A DNA stretch of 64,000 bases, from NCBI GenBank assembly GCA_011525385.1, contig WTGF01000002.1:1-64000 (forward strand). Direction: 5' to 3'. Both the position numbers and the translations under genes were made by a program. Numbering within the stretch: position 1 is the first letter of the stretch; each line of letters starts with the position of its first letter. The notes beneath the pieces were generated by a model. It did no database searches. It saw only the letters and a list, made by a program, of their open reading frames with translations, and was not told where the DNA came from. Shown piece after piece: positions 47,018 through 56,136 of this stretch. Source of the DNA: Chloroflexota bacterium (lineage in GTDB: Bacteria > Chloroflexota > Anaerolineae > Aggregatilineales > Phototrophicaceae).

Positions 47018-50000
47018 ATGGACGACAAAGCCGCCAGCGACTCCCAAATGCAGTTCACGACTGAGCAGCAAGACGCCGTAGACATCCACGACAAGAACCT
47101 GATCGTCGTCGCCGGCGCCGGGTCCGGCAAGACGCGCGTCCTGGTAGAACGCTATCTGCAATTGCTGGGAGCAAACCCGGATTGGCCGATCAAATCGCTG
47201 GTCGCCATCACCTTCACACGCGAAGCCGCTTTCGAGATGCGCCATCGACTCCGGCTCGAGCTGGAGCGGCGCGCCACACCCGCGGACGAGGACGTCTGGC
47301 GGCGCCATCTGTCCGAGATGGACAGCGCCCGCATTGACACCATTCATGGCTTGTGCGCGTCGATCCTGCGCGCCAACGCCGCCCAAGCCGGTATAGATCC
47401 CAAGTTCGATGTGCTGGACGAAATTGAATCGTCGATTCTGCTGGAAAACGCCGTCGAAGAAGTGCTTGCAACCTCGGCGCCAGAGTCGCTGGCGCTCTTC
47501 TCATTCTATGACGCCGACAAGATACTCAGTGCTATCACCCGCCAGGATCTCGTCAGCCTCGCGCTTCCCGGCGAAGCGCCCAATCCCGACGCCTTGCTGC
47601 GGACCTGGCGGGAACAATGGTCGGGGGAAGTTCTGCGGGCTTGCAAGCAACTATGCCAAAGCGAAGACGCCCAAAAAATCTTGAGTGACGCCGGGTACCC
47701 GAGCGACGACAGGCTCGGCATGCTGTACGTGCAATATCAAGCTTATTTGACGAGCATAGCCGCGGAAGACGATGCCGAGGTCATCTGGCAACTGATAGCC
47801 GAATGTCATAGCCGGGGCGCGGTAGGCAATATCGGTTCGGCAGCATCATGGGGCGGCGCGGAAGCCAAGCAAGAGGCGGCCGGTCTGTTGCGCGGCGCGC
47901 GCGCTCGAATGAAAGAGCTGTTGGACGAAATTGGCGAGCCATTGGGCGAACTGGATGCGCAAAGCGCGCAATTGCTGCCGCTTTGGATCCGACTTCTGGC
48001 CAGAGTGCAGGACGCATATCGGAAGCTCAAACAGGAGCGCGCCCTGGTCGACTTTGACGACCTGGAACGCTTGACTGCAGAGGTCTTGTCACAGGAGCAT
48101 ATCAGACGACGCTATCGCGAGGCTGAATTCAATCACCTGCTGGTCGATGAGTTTCAAGATACCAATGACCGGCAATGGCAGATCATTCGCGCTTTGGCGG
48201 ATCTCGACCGTGGCGCTGCGCTCTTTGCCGTCGGCGATCCCAAACAGAGCATCTACGGGTTCCGCGGCGCGGATGTCAGCGTTTTCAACCGCGTCCGCGA
48301 GCAAATCGCGGGGGATGCCAATGGAAAAGAGCTTTCGCTGTCCGCTTCTTTTCGTAGCCATCGCCGGCTGATCGAGCAATTCAACGGGCTCTTCAAACCT
48401 GTTCTTGCCCGCGACGACGACAGCCCGACCGCGGATTTCCAGGTGCCATTCGACACGCCTATGACCGCCTTTCGCGAGGAATCGCCAGGCGATCCGCCCA
48501 TCGAATGTATCTTGCTGGATTATCAAGCGCGCGGCGAAAACGGGGACCTTCCCGCTCGCAATCCCCGACGAGCGAGACGCATCCCGGCTGACGAGATGCG
48601 CCGCTGGGAAGCCTTCGAGATCGCGCAGCGCGTCAAGGGGCTAATCGCTTCGGGAAGACTTGTTTTCGACCGCGATTGCGGCGGATTCCGACCAATCCAA
48701 TATGGCGATATCGCCATACTCTTCCAGGCCATGAGCAAGGTCAAGATCTACGAGGACTGTTTCAAGACCCGCGGGATCCCCTTCCTCACAATCGCCGGAC
48801 GCGGCTACTACGACCGGCAAGAAGTTTGGGACGTGCTGGATCTTTTGCGCTGCCTGCACAATCCGCTCGACAATCTGTCCTTGGCTTCCGCTTTACGTTC
48901 ACCCATATTCGGATTCAGCGACGATCTGCTCTTTGCCTTGCGCCTTATGAAAGATCCCCACCCCTCGTCAAATAATCCCCTGCCCTTGTGGGCCGCCATG
49001 CGCATCGCCCAGATCAGCGATGCGCCGGGCATAACTGACGAAGATCAAGACCTGCTCAAGTTCGCTCTGGATACGCTCGACCAGCTGCGGCAAATAGCCG
49101 GGCGCGTCACAATCTTTGAATTGTTGGGGCGAGCGCTGACATCGACCGGTTATCTTTCGATATTGACGGGATTGCCAGACGGCGCGCGTCGTCGCGGCAA
49201 CGTAGAGAAATTGCTGCAATTGGCTGAGGACAGCGGCAAGATCACGCTGGGCAAGTTTTCGCGCTATCTGGAAGACTTGAGTTCGCGTGAAATCCGCGAA
49301 GGGGAGGTCTTGGTCGCAGCCGGCAATGCCATACGCTTGATGACTGTTCACGCCAGCAAGGGTCTGGAATTCCCGATGGTCATCCTGGCCGACGCATCCT
49401 GGACAAGAGGCAGTGGCGCCGCGCCAACACTGCTCAGCGATGCGAATTTTGGCTTGAGTTGCCAGGTTTTTGATGTCGCGCAGAACAAGGCAGTAGCGGC
49501 CTTTGCCCACCGTCGCAACGCCAGCTTGCTTGCGCGGAAGGAAGCGGCTGAACGCAAGCGACTGCTTTACGTAGCGGCGACTCGCGCGCAAGACTATTTA
49601 CTCGTCAGCGGACAGATGACCTTTAACAGGAACGGCCAACTCTCCGCGCGCGGATGGCTGGGGCAACTGCTGGCCGCCTTCGATATGCATGATCTCGAAC
49701 GGAAAGAGGAAGGATGGCACAGTTTTAATGGTGACAAGATCCGCGTATTAATGCCGCCTCTGCCGCCCTCGCATCGCGATCTGCAAGCTGGCTTTGACGC
49801 CGGCATTCGGACATCGGAGGCCCTTCAAACCCCTGGTGAACTGCCGTCGCTGCCTCCGCCTCTGATCAAAGCCATACCTCCTCAAAGTGGCTTGAGCCTC
49901 AAACACATTTCAGCGACGCAGTTGGCCGACTTTGGCGCATACCGGCACAGCAGCGGTCAAATACGTGAATTCTACCGCCGACGCCTGCATAGTCCCGCCG

Positions 50001-50611
50001 GGAACGAGAAACCCATCACGGCGCCTAACGCAGGCGCGCTTGGTCGTCGGATGACTTCTCGTCGTGTGCTCGGCTCGATCGTGCATGATCTGCTGCGTTT
50101 CGGTCACTATGACGCGACGGATGACCTCATTCGCTCCTGCGCCTGGCAAGCAGGATTGACCCTCAACCGCGATATCGACGAAACTGTGGACGCTGTCAAG
50201 CGCTTGCTGGCCGACTTTCGACAAAGCAATGTCTTCTATTGGATCTCATCCGCCCGCGCCGGGCATCGGCCCGTTTATACCGAATTGCCCTTCGTCTATC
50301 GCGCGGGCGGTCGAATTATCCACGGAGTCATGGATCTTCTATTGCAAGGGGCGGATGGCGCCTGGACAATTGTCGATTACAAAACAACCTCGCTCCAGGG
50401 CTCCCGCCAGACGCGCGTCCGGCGCTACACCCTGCAACTGGCAGTTTATGCCGCGGCTGCGCAGGCGCGCTTGAGATTGTCGGACCTCCCGGCAACATAC
50501 GTCCATTACCTGGCGGACAACAGCACCCTGCCCATTGACAAACATGACTGCCTGGCAGAACTCAACGCGCTCGAAGCGCGCATTCTCGAGTTGGAACAAT
50601 TCCATGCCTGA
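47018..50611 (+). CDS. AddA-like UvrD-family helicase/nuclease
   Basis: A 1197-residue SF1 helicase joined to a RecB-type nuclease. Helicase motifs are all visible: Q motif FTTEQQDAVDIHDKN, Walker A VVAGAGSGKTRVLVERYL, motif Ia AITFTREAAFEMR, motif II VDEFQDTNDRQWQII, motif III AVGDPKQSIYGFRGAD, motif V TVHASKGLEFPMVI and motif VI LLYVAATRAQDYLL. The C-terminal nuclease has HGVMDLLL and WTIVDYKTTSLQ with catalytic Asp and Lys. With the AddB-like protein it should resect double-strand breaks for recombination. ATG 47018 has GAAGG 5 nt upstream. Confidence 0.93.
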   Translation: MDDKAASDSQMQFTTEQQDAVDIHDKNLIVVAGAGSGKTRVLVERYLQLLGANPDWPIKSLVAITFTREAAFEMRHRLRLELERRATPADEDVWRRHLSEMDSARIDTIHGLCASILRANAAQAGIDPKFDVLDEIESSILLENAVEEVLATSAPESLALFSFYDADKILSAITRQDLVSLALPGEAPNPDALLRTWREQWSGEVLRACKQLCQSEDAQKILSDAGYPSDDRLGMLYVQYQAYLTSIAAEDDAEVIWQLIAECHSRGAVGNIGSAASWGGAEAKQEAAGLLRGARARMKELLDEIGEPLGELDAQSAQLLPLWIRLLARVQDAYRKLKQERALVDFDDLERLTAEVLSQEHIRRRYREAEFNHLLVDEFQDTNDRQWQIIRALADLDRGAALFAVGDPKQSIYGFRGADVSVFNRVREQIAGDANGKELSLSASFRSHRRLIEQFNGLFKPVLARDDDSPTADFQVPFDTPMTAFREESPGDPPIECILLDYQARGENGDLPARNPRRARRIPADEMRRWEAFEIAQRVKGLIASGRLVFDRDCGGFRPIQYGDIAILFQAMSKVKIYEDCFKTRGIPFLTIAGRGYYDRQEVWDVLDLLRCLHNPLDNLSLASALRSPIFGFSDDLLFALRLMKDPHPSSNNPLPLWAAMRIAQISDAPGITDEDQDLLKFALDTLDQLRQIAGRVTIFELLGRALTSTGYLSILTGLPDGARRRGNVEKLLQLAEDSGKITLGKFSRYLEDLSSREIREGEVLVAAGNAIRLMTVHASKGLEFPMVILADASWTRGSGAAPTLLSDANFGLSCQVFDVAQNKAVAAFAHRRNASLLARKEAAERKRLLYVAATRAQDYLLVSGQMTFNRNGQLSARGWLGQLLAAFDMHDLERKEEGWHSFNGDKIRVLMPPLPPSHRDLQAGFDAGIRTSEALQTPGELPSLPPPLIKAIPPQSGLSLKHISATQLADFGAYRHSSGQIREFYRRRLHSPAGNEKPITAPNAGALGRRMTSRRVLGSIVHDLLRFGHYDATDDLIRSCAWQAGLTLNRDIDETVDAVKRLLADFRQSNVFYWISSARAGHRPVYTELPFVYRAGGRIIHGVMDLLLQGADGAWTIVDYKTTSLQGSRQTRVRRYTLQLAVYAAAAQARLRLSDLPATYVHYLADNSTLPIDKHDCLAELNALEARILELEQFHA

Positions 50612-51566
50612 ACTCTGGAAGCGGCTGCTGCCCGACTGGGCGCATCCGGACCATCCGATCCTCCAATACGAGTTGGCGCAGCGACAGCTTGGGAACTCGC
50701 GCCGGAAGAGCATATTGCAGCTATTCTTGTTGGCCCTGCTGTTGGGCGGCGGCGGATATCTCTACGCCAGCGCCACATCAATCGGCGCCGGCGCCGAGAA
50801 TCTCGCTGATTTTCTCTGGCGCTGTCTCTATTTCCCCTCGCTATTGGTCCAAACCGCGACGGTCCTGGCCGCCCTGGCTTTCGGCATCCGATCGGTCGAA
50901 GCCGACCGCAGTCGACAAACCTGGGACAGCCTGCGGGTCACTGAATTCGGCGCCGGGATGACGCTGCGCGCCCGCTGGACGGCGATACTCTATCGCCTGC
51001 GCGCGCCGATCATAGCCCTGCTCCTGACGCGCCTGGTTTTGGCCTTCGGCATGATAGTTAACATGACAGCTTTCGGCGGAGGATACCTGCGCGTCCTCAG
51101 CAGCAGCATCTTGGACGCCTCCGACCTTTGGATCACACTGCTGATGGTCGCCCTGCTCATGACAGTCCAAACGCTGCTCCCGCTCGCCACGGTGGGCGCC
51201 GCGGGGGCCTTCGGCATTTTGATATCCGTCGCCATCAAACAGCGTCTGTTGGCGATCACAATTCAATTTGTCTTGTCCCTTACGATAGTCGCGGCCGTCG
51301 CCGGAGGGCTGTTCGCCGTCACGAGCGCCTTGGGTGGCGGGTTGATGGCGTCAGATGGTCTGCGGTTTTTCCTCTTCCTGGTTTACAGCGGCTTCGCCGA
51401 TGGCGGCATACTCTTGGCTAACTTGGGCAGCCTTGGCGCTGTTTGGAAGATGCTGCCGCAGGGCGCGTACTTGTCAATAGGACTTCTGCTGATACTTGCT
51501 TTGGAAGCCTGCGCGATCGATGGATGCCTGGGTCTGGCTATTCGCCTTTCCGAACGGGGCGAATAA
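50604..51566 (+). CDS. Polytopic membrane protein (ABC-permease-like)
   Basis: A 320-residue protein with about six to seven hydrophobic helices; the start overlaps the AddA-like stop by 8 nt. After a cytoplasmic start with HPDHPILQYELAQRQLGNSR, helices follow at about 41-58, 76-98 and through to the end. The N-terminal P-I-L-x-x-E-L and VEADRSRQTWDSLRVTEF resemble membrane subunits of ABC-2-type exporters, in which a segment of this kind lies on the cytoplasmic face, but no ATPase gene adjoins. Function is unknown; the overlap with the addA-like gene may be incidental. Confidence 0.65.
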   Translation: MPELWKRLLPDWAHPDHPILQYELAQRQLGNSRRKSILQLFLLALLLGGGGYLYASATSIGAGAENLADFLWRCLYFPSLLVQTATVLAALAFGIRSVEADRSRQTWDSLRVTEFGAGMTLRARWTAILYRLRAPIIALLLTRLVLAFGMIVNMTAFGGGYLRVLSSSILDASDLWITLLMVALLMTVQTLLPLATVGAAGAFGILISVAIKQRLLAITIQFVLSLTIVAAVAGGLFAVTSALGGGLMASDGLRFFLFLVYSGFADGGILLANLGSLGAVWKMLPQGAYLSIGLLLILALEACAIDGCLGLAIRLSERGE

Positions 51567-51627
51567 AGCGACCGAGCACGATCCACATCTAGGTAAATGT
51601 AGTCACGAATCACCCTTGAACTCATGT

Positions 51628-51810
51628 CTAGGCCCCCATGTTCTTCTTTCTTACGTCCTGTACAGTCTTTTGAAATTGCTCATGTTCCTCTTTTTTTGAA
51701 AGCAGCTTGCGATAATTCCCACTGCGGATATCACGATACACATAAGCTATAACAGAAGCAGCAACCATCGTTAAAGCAAGTAAAACAAGAAAAACGAATT
51801 CTTGGCTCAC
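51628..51810 (-). CDS. Small single-pass membrane protein
   Basis: A 60-residue protein starting at GTG 51810, with AGAGGAG at 8-nt spacing. It has one helix (FVFLVLLALTMVAASVIAYV) and a Lys/Glu-rich cytoplasmic tail, YRKLLSKKEEHEQFQKTVQD. Its start overlaps the stop of the four-helix protein upstream by 4 nt (GTGA). An apparent longer open frame to 51900 reads back into the other gene and is unlikely. Function unknown; base composition is AT-richer than the surroundings. Confidence 0.6.
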   Translation of the reverse strand: MSQEFVFLVLLALTMVAASVIAYVYRDIRSGNYRKLLSKKEEHEQFQKTVQDVRKKNMGA

Positions 51811-52271
51811 GTTGATATCTCCTCTGTTAGTTTCTTGGAACGCGTGTACCCAATGTAAAATAGCAGTGGAGTCGTTATCAATCCAATCAACAAGAAGCAT
51901 CCAATGGCTAGCACAATATTTAGATCTGTGTTGAAGTTCAGCGAGGATACGCGATTGTTTATGTAAATCAAAGTCAAGAATATGAGGCTTAAGACACCAA
52001 GAGCCAATAACGTAGCCTTGATAAAGAAGTAAAACAACTGGTGGCTAGACCAATTCAAATCCGTCCTAGACAAATCGATATACGTAGCGGCGACGAGAGT
52101 TAGTGAAATCAGAAACAATTCGATTCCATCTAACAACTTCGTCGGGATAATTTCGGATCCTTGCAAAACTGCCACAGCTATGCCGATTACAATTGGCAAC
52201 GAGGGTACAATGATTGCCACACTGATCCACAACGTTATGTGAATTACCGGATGGCTTGACTTTGACGGCAA
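51807..52271 (-). CDS. Hypothetical four-helix membrane protein
   Basis: A 154-residue protein with four predicted helices: about 11-37, 48-66, 80-106 and 117-143. It begins with TTG at 52271, supported by a strong AGGAGG 9 nt upstream. There is no recognised family. With the small downstream membrane protein it forms a translationally coupled pair that is clearly AT-richer than the neighbouring genes and lies next to a MITE-like element, so it may be acquired. Confidence 0.6.
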   Translation of the reverse strand: MPSKSSHPVIHITLWISVAIIVPSLPIVIGIAVAVLQGSEIIPTKLLDGIELFLISLTLVAATYIDLSRTDLNWSSHQLFYFFIKATLLALGVLSLIFLTLIYINNRVSSLNFNTDLNIVLAIGCFLLIGLITTPLLFYIGYTRSKKLTEEIST

Positions 52272-52337
52272 CGAACAAATCCTCCTAAACCGTACCTTAC
52301 TACTTTTCTACTTGACTTTCAAGCAAACGGATCTGAA

Positions 52338-52560
52338 GGTACTGTATCCTTTTCGGTTGAAAGTCCTTTACAGTCCTCGACATGAAAACCTAAGCCCAAA
52401 ATACCAACGATCTGGTAGGGGCGACTGCACTGCTGTGTCTACGCGCAGCGGTGAGTCGCCCGATATTCATTCAGTTTCCACGCATCGGGCGATCCAGCGG
52501 ATCGCCCCTACCGGCTGTTAGGTGGTGGTGGTTTATTTCAACCGAAAAGGATACACCTCC
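52338..52560. mobile_element. MITE-like element A
   Basis: A perfect 20-bp terminal inverted repeat is seen: TGTATCCTTTTCGGTTGAAA at 52343-52362 and its complement at 52536-52555. Inside are a second inverted pair GGTAGGGGCGA (52414-52424) and TCGCCCCTACC (52502-52512). The element is flanked by the direct repeat GATCTGAA (52330-52337 and 52561-52568), a likely 8-bp target duplication. It encodes no protein, so it is non-autonomous. It fills most of the 416-nt gap 52272-52687. Confidence 0.75.
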
Positions 52561-52687
52561 GATCTGAATGCTCAACTAGTTCTTGGCTCGACAATTACAT
52601 CTAGTTTCCACAATTGTCATCGGTCCGAGAGCGGGAAAGCCTATAAATGAATACAATACTGTATTCGGAAATAAACAATTCTCTACC

Positions 52688-53755
52688 ATGCCAATCGACA
52701 GCCGCGACTACAAGAACCTGACCGACTACCTGCAGCACCTCTATCAAACTCAACCCTTCGCCCGGGACGGCATTGAGCATCCCGTGACGGTCTTCTACCC
52801 CACCGCGGACCAGGTGCGCCATCTGGACAGCGTACTCGATCCCTGTCCCCCGGCTGTCGAGCCGCGCGACTATGCCGCGTACGACTACAGCTATCTGCAC
52901 GAATTGCAAAACCGCAAGCCCTTTTTGCATAACGGTTATACCTTTACCATGAAGCGCTTGACACCGGAGCCGCTCAAACTGCGCGGAGCGCTCGGCCGCT
53001 ACTTCGACATGCTCGCCACTTGCGCTTCGCTGGAAAACGAGTTGCGCGACGCCGCCGCCGACGGCTGGATGCGCGCGCCTTCACGCGCCACTTATCACCG
53101 CGCGGTTGACCCCAAGGATGCCTTGCTGCGCGGGATCAAACGCTGCGCGGCCATCGGCATCGGGACCTTGACCGTCTTCAACGACCGCGGCGCGTACAAA
53201 GCGATGCTGGCCCGCCGCTCGGAAAAAACGGCTTACGACAGCGGCATGTTTCATGTGCTGCCGGCGATGATGTTCGGCCCAACGACCCCGGACTTCGCCA
53301 ATCCTCAAGAGTGGAGCGTACGGCACCAGGTGCTGTGCGAAGTGCTGGAAGAAATGTTCAACATGCCGGAAGAATGGACGCCGCAACGCTGGGACTTCTT
53401 TTATCAGCACCCGGCCCTCCTGTATTTGCAAGAGTTGATGGATGCTGGCAAAGCCGAACTCTGCCTGACCGGCGTCATCATCAATCTGCTGACATTACGC
53501 CCGGAAATCAGTACCCTGCTTCTGATCCATGATCCGGAGTGGTACGCGCGTATTACCGCAAGGGATAGCGATATTCCCTTCAGAACAGCCGAAGAGACCT
53601 TGAACCGGAGCGTCGTCACAGCCCCAATTGCCGAAGACAACGAGTTTCTGTCCTGCTTTCCCGCCGAATTGCACCTGCAAATGCCCGCTCATGCCACCGC
53701 GACTCTATGGCTGGGAATAGATCTGGCGCGCGACTTGATTGCCAGACGGCTTTGA
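52688..53755 (+). CDS. Hypothetical protein with Nudix-like region
   Basis: A 355-residue soluble protein of uncertain function. The middle part resembles Nudix-fold proteins: a strand FNDRGAYKAMLARRSEKTAY, then MFHVLPAMMFGPTTPDF, and VRHQVLCEVLEEMFNMPEEW, which is where a Nudix box (R-E-x-x-E-E) would be. Here Cys replaces the Arg, so metal-pyrophosphatase activity is doubtful. The N-terminal 130 residues are unrecognised. The ATG at 52688 is chosen; the open frame extends upstream to 52583, but into weakly coding sequence next to the MITE. It lies between the two MITE-like elements. Confidence 0.6.
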   Translation: MPIDSRDYKNLTDYLQHLYQTQPFARDGIEHPVTVFYPTADQVRHLDSVLDPCPPAVEPRDYAAYDYSYLHELQNRKPFLHNGYTFTMKRLTPEPLKLRGALGRYFDMLATCASLENELRDAAADGWMRAPSRATYHRAVDPKDALLRGIKRCAAIGIGTLTVFNDRGAYKAMLARRSEKTAYDSGMFHVLPAMMFGPTTPDFANPQEWSVRHQVLCEVLEEMFNMPEEWTPQRWDFFYQHPALLYLQELMDAGKAELCLTGVIINLLTLRPEISTLLLIHDPEWYARITARDSDIPFRTAEETLNRSVVTAPIAEDNEFLSCFPAELHLQMPAHATATLWLGIDLARDLIARRL

Positions 53756-53778
53756 CTCTTGAGTACAGCTTTGCATCC

Positions 53779-54043
53779 CAGGGCAATCGCATCAAACAAC
53801 TTTTTTACCACCGAGAACACCGAGAGCACCGAGTTTAAGCTTTCATGTCGGTTGTCCTTCTAATTCCATCACCTGAATGCGGCGAGGTTGCCAGCGAAAC
53901 TTCATTTGTGGTTGAAAAGCAAGCCTGAAACATAAGATGAGCTATGTTCTTTGCTTTTCTCGGTGTTCTCGGTGCCCTCGGTGGTTAATAATCAGTCCGA
54001 TTTGGTACCATGTCAGTCGCCACATTTTGATGCAATTGCCCTG
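53779..54043. mobile_element. MITE-like element B
   Basis: Terminal inverted repeats CAGGGCAATCGCATCAAA (53779-53796) and TTTGATGCAATTGCCCTG (54026-54043) match in 17 of 18 positions. The 265-bp element is flanked by perfect 10-bp direct repeats CTTTGCATCC (53769-53778 and 54044-54053), a likely target duplication. An inner 27-bp inverted repeat (53807-53833 and 53959-53985) consists of tandem ACCGAG-type units. No protein is encoded. It fills most of the 372-nt gap before the peroxiredoxin gene. Confidence 0.8.
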
Positions 54044-54084
54044 CTTTGCATCCGAATTTACATAGACCCCGCCGCGCCATCGGT

Positions 54085-54090
54085 TATAAT
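54085..54090 (+). promoter_or_regulatory. Probable -10 box of the first peroxiredoxin gene
   Basis: A consensus TATAAT lies 38 nt upstream of the ATG. The -35 region (around TAGACC, 16 nt upstream) is weak. The promoter lies just outside MITE-like element B. Confidence 0.45.
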
Positions 54091-54127
54091 CTAACGAAAC
54101 GTTGGACATTTACGAAAGGAATGCGCA

Positions 54128-54601
54128 ATGCCATCCGTAGGAGAGAAAGCGCCGGATTTTGAATTGTTAAATCAAGAGGGCAAAGCAGTCCGATTAAGCG
54201 ACTATCGCGGCAGCAAGGTCCTGCTATTCGCCTATCCTAAAGCCGGCACATCCGGGTGCACCGTCCAGGCCTGCGGCTTTCGTGACAACTTCGCGCAAAT
54301 CGAAACATCGGAGGCTGTCGTACTCGGATTGAGCCCGGATGAGCCCTCCGCGCTGAGCAAATGGATCGCCAAAGAAGACCTGCCCTATGACTTGCTGTCG
54401 GATCCGGATCACGGTGTTCTGGAAGCCTGGGATGCCTGGGGAGAAAAGTCCATGTACGGCAAGAAATACATGGGCGTAATCCGTTCTCACTGGATCATCG
54501 GCGAAGACGGTACTGTCTTGGATGCCCAGGTCAAAGTCAGCCCCAAGAAAAGCATCGAAAAGGCGCTGAAGTTCCTGGCAAAATCCCACCAGGCCATCTG
54601 A
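54128..54601 (+). CDS. bcp: Peroxiredoxin (Bcp/PrxQ type)
   Basis: A 157-residue thiol peroxidase that reduces hydrogen and organic peroxides using thioredoxin. The active-site motif P-x-x-x-T-x-x-C is in FAYPKAGTSGCTVQACGF; the peroxidatic Cys is followed five residues later by the resolving Cys, the PrxQ alpha arrangement. The start KAPDFELLNQEGKAVRLSDY is typical. A close paralogue is encoded at 61923. Confidence 0.92.
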   Translation: MPSVGEKAPDFELLNQEGKAVRLSDYRGSKVLLFAYPKAGTSGCTVQACGFRDNFAQIETSEAVVLGLSPDEPSALSKWIAKEDLPYDLLSDPDHGVLEAWDAWGEKSMYGKKYMGVIRSHWIIGEDGTVLDAQVKVSPKKSIEKALKFLAKSHQAI

Positions 54602-54630
54602 CCAGCCCCGCCCGGGTCATCTAAGTTGTC

Positions 54631-56136
54631 ATGCGCATACGCTTCGCTATTCTCATATTGCTATCGCTAGCGACTGTTGCCTGCCGATCGCAGCGGGAAA
54701 CTGCGCTCGACGACCTTGTTGCTCTGCCAAGCGCCACCATCGAGATCGTCTATGTAACGCCGACTTCTGCGCCGACCCGCGTGCCGACCCTGGTCAGAAT
54801 ACAGCCGACCGCGATTCCCACAGCAACACCCACGATGATTGACCGCGCAAGCAGCCAAGTCGGCGATGGCAGCAAGCTCGACTGCATGGACACACTTTTG
54901 CGCGCCTATACAGAAGCCGGCAACCGTTGTCTCGGCGGTCCAAGCGGTCATTTCTGCAATGGCGGCGGACCGGCGAATACCGCGCCGGCGGAAAATCTAT
55001 TGAAGGACCCCGGCGCTGTCATAGAGGCAGCCGCGCTGGATGCCCTTCGCTCGCTTGCTCTGGATAATGCGGCGGGAGGCGGCTTAATCTGGCTGCGCCT
55101 GGAAGAAAACATCCTGATGGATGCCCTTCTGATTGGACAGGTCAGCATTCAAAATGCTGTCTTGCCCGATAGCGATTTTGCCAAATGGCAGTCCTTCACT
55201 TTGGAAAGTGGAGCGAGCGAATGGCACTGCGATGGGGCTCCCGAGACCGGCGTCATGGTGATACAGGGACTGTACGGGCAGACATCTCGCGTCGTAGTCA
55301 ACGGCGTATCTCTTAGGATCGATGGCACAGTAATTGTCCTCACACAAGACAGTACCACCAAGTTTATCGCCATAGAGGGACAGGTCCGCCTGCTTGCCTT
55401 CGGACAGTTCATAAACATGAACGCCGGCGAACAACTAAATTTCAGCTATGCGCCGGGCGATTGGCGGAAACCCGAAGGGTCCATCGCCAGCCCTTCACTT
55501 TTCGAATACAACCTGGTTAAGGACCTGCCAATTGTGCTCTTTGACCGACCCGTACCGATTCCGCAGCCCGGTTACGTGCAGACTCAAGGCGGCGTCAATA
55601 TGCGCATCGCCCCCGATATCGAAGCCCAATTGCTCTTTCAGGTGCCGGCCGGCGAAACCATGAGCGTGCTCGGCATCAGCGCCAATCGCGAATGGCTGCA
55701 CATCCGACTGGGCAACGGGGAAACAGGCTGGATGAGCGCGGGCTTGCTTGCGAAGAATCTCGGAGAGATCAAGCAGGTTTATGATGTCACGCCTCCGCCG
55801 CCGCAACGATACGGGGAGCTTGGCAGCCGGGCATTTGTTAACGTCGCTGCGGGAGGAAACCTGCGCGAAGCCCCGGATACCGCCTTTCGCGTTAAAGGCA
55901 CCTTGCCATACGGCACCCAGGTGACATTGCTCGCGCGCAGCCCATACAGCCCCTGGGTAAGGGTTGACTTTGGGGGTGAAGTCGGCTGGATGGCCCTGTT
56001 CACGCTGCGATCAGAATCGGTGATCGCTTCACTGCCCATCGACTACAACGTACCCTTGCCGCCACGCCCTACTGCCACCCCCGTATTCAGCTACGGAGGC
56101 GGTCATGCCTATCCCGACCCCAGCACCGGATACTAG
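54631..56136 (+). CDS. Lipoprotein with two SH3-like domains
   Basis: A 501-residue exported protein. The N-terminus is a lipoprotein signal ending in the lipobox SLATVAC, so the Cys is lipidated and the protein anchored to the outer face of the membrane. A Thr/Pro-rich linker (TPTSAPTRVPTLVRIQPTAI) leads to a beta-rich middle domain. Two bacterial SH3-like repeats follow, with GGVNMRIAPDIEAQLLFQVP and AGGNLREAPDTAFRVKGTLP, each ending in a GW motif. SH3_3 repeats often bind peptidoglycan. Its stop overlaps the convergent gene by 4 nt. Confidence 0.87.
   Translation: MRIRFAILILLSLATVACRSQRETALDDLVALPSATIEIVYVTPTSAPTRVPTLVRIQPTAIPTATPTMIDRASSQVGDGSKLDCMDTLLRAYTEAGNRCLGGPSGHFCNGGGPANTAPAENLLKDPGAVIEAAALDALRSLALDNAAGGGLIWLRLEENILMDALLIGQVSIQNAVLPDSDFAKWQSFTLESGASEWHCDGAPETGVMVIQGLYGQTSRVVVNGVSLRIDGTVIVLTQDSTTKFIAIEGQVRLLAFGQFINMNAGEQLNFSYAPGDWRKPEGSIASPSLFEYNLVKDLPIVLFDRPVPIPQPGYVQTQGGVNMRIAPDIEAQLLFQVPAGETMSVLGISANREWLHIRLGNGETGWMSAGLLAKNLGEIKQVYDVTPPPPQRYGELGSRAFVNVAAGGNLREAPDTAFRVKGTLPYGTQVTLLARSPYSPWVRVDFGGEVGWMALFTLRSESVIASLPIDYNVPLPPRPTATPVFSYGGGHAYPDPSTGY

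Noticed and set aside
52416..52530. Possible CRISPR repeat-spacer unit
   Set aside because: The repeated blocks are inverted arms of a single MITE-like element, with no regular direct repeats or spacers.
53807..53985. Long hairpin acting as a terminator
   Set aside because: The 27-bp arms are about 125 nt apart, have no T-run and lie within a TIR-bounded element, so a repeat element explains them better.
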